From Desulfurobacteriaceae bacterium (GTDB lineage Bacteria; Aquificota; Aquificia; Desulfurobacteriales; Desulfurobacteriaceae): a stretch of 64,000 bases of DNA. Position 1 is the first letter of the stretch; the number at the start of each line of letters is the position of its first letter. The notes beneath the pieces are model-generated. The model saw only the letters and a program-made list of their open reading frames with translations, did not search any database and was not told where the DNA came from. Position numbers and translations under genes: made by a program. The DNA lies in assembly GCA_026987115.1 (NCBI GenBank), contig JALSNF010000045.1, positions 1 to 64,000 on the forward strand, read 5' to 3'. Of the stretch, positions 61,780 to 64,000 are shown piece after piece.

Positions 61780-62249
61780 TTTTTAGGTCCTCCCCATATA
61801 AAACAAGTTGTATCAACGAACTTCTTGTTCATCTCTTTGAGCCTCTCTGCTATTACTTTGGCTATCTCCTCTAACAGCTTTATTGCCAGCTGAGGGTCTT
61901 CGCTTTTTAACTTCTCGTAGCCATCTTTAGTTAAGATTAAAGCGTGTGTCTCCTTTAGGGCAACTCCTTGGGAAGAGTGAAACCTGTTGCTGAAGAAAGA
62001 GAGCTCCCCAAGGGGAGTACCTTCTTCACTTACGGCCACCTTAACGAGGTTTCCAAAAGGGTCAGGTCTGTAAAGTCCTACTCTACCTTTTACTATAAAG
62101 AAGACCTTATCTCCCGGGTCTCCCTCTTCAAAAAGGACGCTACCTTTGGGGAAAACTCTATAGTCCAAGTAGTTTGATATCTCCTTAAGCTCCTTTTCGG
62201 TAAACCTTGAAAAGAGAGGAAACTCCTTTGCAAGCTCAACTTTAACCAT
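61776..62249 (-). CDS. Cyclic nucleotide-binding-domain protein inside the nuo operon
   Basis: 157 residues. Residues about 10-120 form a CRP/cNMP-binding beta-roll: LFEEGDPGDKVFFIVKGRVGLYR and GTPLGELSFFSN match the phosphate-binding region. No helix-turn-helix follows; the C-terminus is a short helix and a CFIWGGPKK tail. So it is a sensor domain alone, not a transcription factor. It sits between nuoG and nuoH, directly abutting nuoG, with an overlapping stop/start at nuoH. It may regulate complex I assembly or activity; the ligand and role are unknown. Confidence 0.82.
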   Translation of the reverse strand: MVKVELAKEFPLFSRFTEKELKEISNYLDYRVFPKGSVLFEEGDPGDKVFFIVKGRVGLYRPDPFGNLVKVAVSEEGTPLGELSFFSNRFHSSQGVALKETHALILTKDGYEKLKSEDPQLAIKLLEEIAKVIAERLKEMNKKFVDTTCFIWGGPKK

Positions 62250-64000
62250 TTAGGCCTCCAAGATTTCACATTTTATACCACTTAGGAAGGGAAAATTGCC
62301 CCTTAAAAGGGAAGATATGTCCCTCGTAAACCTCTCAACCCTTAAAAGGGCGTGTCCTTTGGGAACAGAGGCGTCTGGAACGGCTTGAACTTGGAGCTCC
62401 TTGTTTTCTACCCTCAAAGAGACAAGCTTAGGCTCTCTTAACTCTTGAGAGTTTAAAAGGAGCTCCCTTTTCCCAGAAACTTTCACAACATTCTCAGAGT
62501 AGTAGCTTACCGAGTTCCAACCTGTTCTATTGGGAAGAACCGTAAGGAGGAGCTCTCTTTTCCTGTGGAGAACTTTTTTACCTGGCTCTTTAATTAAAGG
62601 AACCTGTTTTTCCTTGGAAGAAATCCCTTTTGAAGGCAGGTATTTTAAAACTTCCAAAAGAGAGAACGGAGTTTCTAAAACGCTGTCAAGTGAGAGCTCC
62701 CCTTCAATGCCTTTAAAAGTTCCCCTTTTCTCTAACCCTAACTCAATCGGGATAACAAGGTCAGCCTGGGAGACTTCGGGAGTGTAAAAGGGAGTAAAGA
62801 TAACCGTAAAGTCGGCACTTGGGAGCTCCACTCCCGGAAAGTCCCTTTCAAGCTCACAGTTGATTAAAACGTTTACTTCTCCTTTTAAGTTTGAAGGTTC
62901 TACAAGGTCAAAAAGCTCTACAACTTTAAGGGAGTTTGCCTTAGGAGGAATAGCTACAAGGGGAGCTCCTGCTCTGTCTGCTAAGAAGGCAACGGTCTTC
63001 CCTATCTCTTCCGACTCAACCGAGAACGGGACATTTCCTCCTACAACAAAGGAGAGCTTCTTACCCCTTAAGCTCTTAGCAACAGAATCTATCTCCTTGT
63101 TTCCACTCTGATAGGAAGAGTCAAAGGTTCCAACTATTAAGTGCTTTAAGGTATCTATTATCTCCTCTTGAGGAACAAGTAAAGTAGAGAAGCTAACAGA
63201 GTCAAGCTTAGAAGGGAAGGTACCAAGCCTTATTAGTCTTTTACCCTTTTGAATTACTGCAAGCCTCAGCAAAGTAGCAATTACAGGGGTAAACTCCTCA
63301 ATAAAGTCTCCAAGGACGAACACAACATCTGAAGAGTAAATAGAGCTAAAAAGGGAAGTGTTAAGAGCTCCCGTTATTGAAGCAATGCCCCTTAAGAGTT
63401 TATAGTAGCCGTAGGAATCTGAAACCGCTTTACCACCAAATACATCCCTTATTTTTGTAAGCTCCTCGCTGGTGAGGGAGCTCTCAAGGAAAAGGTTAAC
63501 CTCCCTACCTTCAAGTTTCTCTTTTAAAACTTCTACTGCCTTCTCAAAGTCAACCTTAACGAGGCTATCTCCCTGCCTTAAGAGGGGCTCCTTTAACCTC
63601 TTCTCAGAGTAAATTATGTCCCAGCCCCACTTCCCCCTAACGCACAAGTATCCCTTATTGTGGCCTCTGTTTACTCCTATCCTTCCAACTACCCTTTTAA
63701 CTTTTCCGTGGTAGCTGTCAACTTCTATTGTGCACCCTGAACCGCAAAGGGAACAGGTAGTCCAGGTTTTATCCATTCTCCAAGGCCTATCCTTATACTT
63801 AAAGGCCCTATCTAAAAGGGAACCTACCGGACAGACATCAACACAACTTCCACAGTGTTCACATCCCCCCTCAAGGAAGTCCCCGTTAAAGGGAGATATG
63901 TAAGCCTTATAACCTCTGTTTAGAATCCCTAAAACCCTGTTTCCCATGTTCTCGCCACACATCCTTATGCAACGGCGGCAGAGAATACACCTGTCGTTGT
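62250..64000 (-). CDS. nuoG: NADH-quinone oxidoreductase subunit G, 5' end outside window
   Basis: The frame is open to the window edge, so the N-terminus is missing. The visible part begins within CILCRRCIRMC, an Fe-S motif, followed by CEHCGSCVDVCPVGSLL and then CSLCGSGCTIEVDSY, which starts the molybdopterin-oxidoreductase-like domain that in NuoG carries cluster N7 or is degenerate. The later parts are shorter and more diverged than in formate dehydrogenase. It accepts electrons and passes them to NuoI. The ATG at 63962 is an internal Met. It is followed directly by the cNMP-domain gene. Confidence 0.9.
   Translation of the reverse strand, partial: NDRCILCRRCIRMCGENMGNRVLGILNRGYKAYISPFNGDFLEGGCEHCGSCVDVCPVGSLLDRAFKYKDRPWRMDKTWTTCSLCGSGCTIEVDSYHGKVKRVVGRIGVNRGHNKGYLCVRGKWGWDIIYSEKRLKEPLLRQGDSLVKVDFEKAVEVLKEKLEGREVNLFLESSLTSEELTKIRDVFGGKAVSDSYGYYKLLRGIASITGALNTSLFSSIYSSDVVFVLGDFIEEFTPVIATLLRLAVIQKGKRLIRLGTFPSKLDSVSFSTLLVPQEEIIDTLKHLIVGTFDSSYQSGNKEIDSVAKSLRGKKLSFVVGGNVPFSVESEEIGKTVAFLADRAGAPLVAIPPKANSLKVVELFDLVEPSNLKGEVNVLINCELERDFPGVELPSADFTVIFTPFYTPEVSQADLVIPIELGLEKRGTFKGIEGELSLDSVLETPFSLLEVLKYLPSKGISSKEKQVPLIKEPGKKVLHRKRELLLTVLPNRTGWNSVSYYSENVVKVSGKRELLLNSQELREPKLVSLRVENKELQVQAVPDASVPKGHALLRVERFTRDISSLLRGNFPFLSGIKCEILEA

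Overview
The window looks like the chromosome of a thermophilic, chemolithoautotrophic, Gram-negative bacterium. The best fit is Aquificota, probably the Desulfurobacteriaceae (Thermovibrio/Desulfurobacterium-like). This is inferred from gene content and style: Lys/Glu-rich proteins, arginine mostly AGA/AGG, frequent ATA, many TTG/GTG starts, overlapping genes, ThyX, a Rad50-type SbcC, a full nuo operon, selA and many multihaem cytochromes. No rRNA, tRNA, IS element or CRISPR array was seen. Coding density is very high. The largest gene-free stretch is about 216 bp (10,993-11,208), and it holds a molybdenum-cofactor riboswitch.

Layout. 1-6,097: an AT-rich exopolysaccharide block. It has a 5'-truncated Sel1-like protein, an AlgE-like outer-membrane exporter fused to an N-terminal SPOR domain, an AlgK-like Sel1/TPR lipoprotein and, on the opposite strand, AlgA (GDP-mannose supply). 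6,151-10,992: murC, polA, a NifX/NifB-like protein and an O-methyltransferase. 11,001-15,862: Moco riboswitch, modABC, a molybdopterin-binding protein with a Cys-rich tail, and moeA. 15,895-25,217: a long operon with its own promoter encoding a beta-barrel, five multihaem c cytochromes (47 canonical CXXCH motifs), a four-helix cytochrome b, an NHL propeller and two very small membrane proteins. Together these look like an electron conduit from the quinol pool to the outer membrane. 25,218-28,903: dCMP deaminase, thyX, pmbA, rbfA and nrnA. 28,907-29,419: the scar of a type I restriction-modification locus. 29,416-32,921: a TamA/BamA-like protein (probably starting at a non-canonical ATA) and a radical SAM protein. 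32,992-34,646: an NSS-family transporter with its MetS-like small subunit. 34,643-43,710: sbcC/rad50, mscS, phoH, pgpH, dgkA, a DUF2905 protein and a short Omp85 protein. 43,713-47,433: a split NAD synthetase, tldD and a class-I amidotransferase. 47,439-53,406: an RND efflux pair, two secreted coiled-coil proteins (one with LysM) and a small unknown. 53,429-64,000 (minus strand): nuoG-(cNMP domain)-nuoH-I-J-K-L-M-N-selA.

How it fits together. Complex I, the cytochrome conduit, Mo uptake/Moco synthesis and selenocysteine synthesis suit an anaerobic or microaerophilic respirer that uses Mo- and Se-enzymes. The most striking systems are the porin-cytochrome b/c operon, the SPOR-AlgE/AlgK polysaccharide exporter and the two-layer Moco switch. 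Across all of this, the palindrome GAGCTC is heavily over-represented in all three codon frames.
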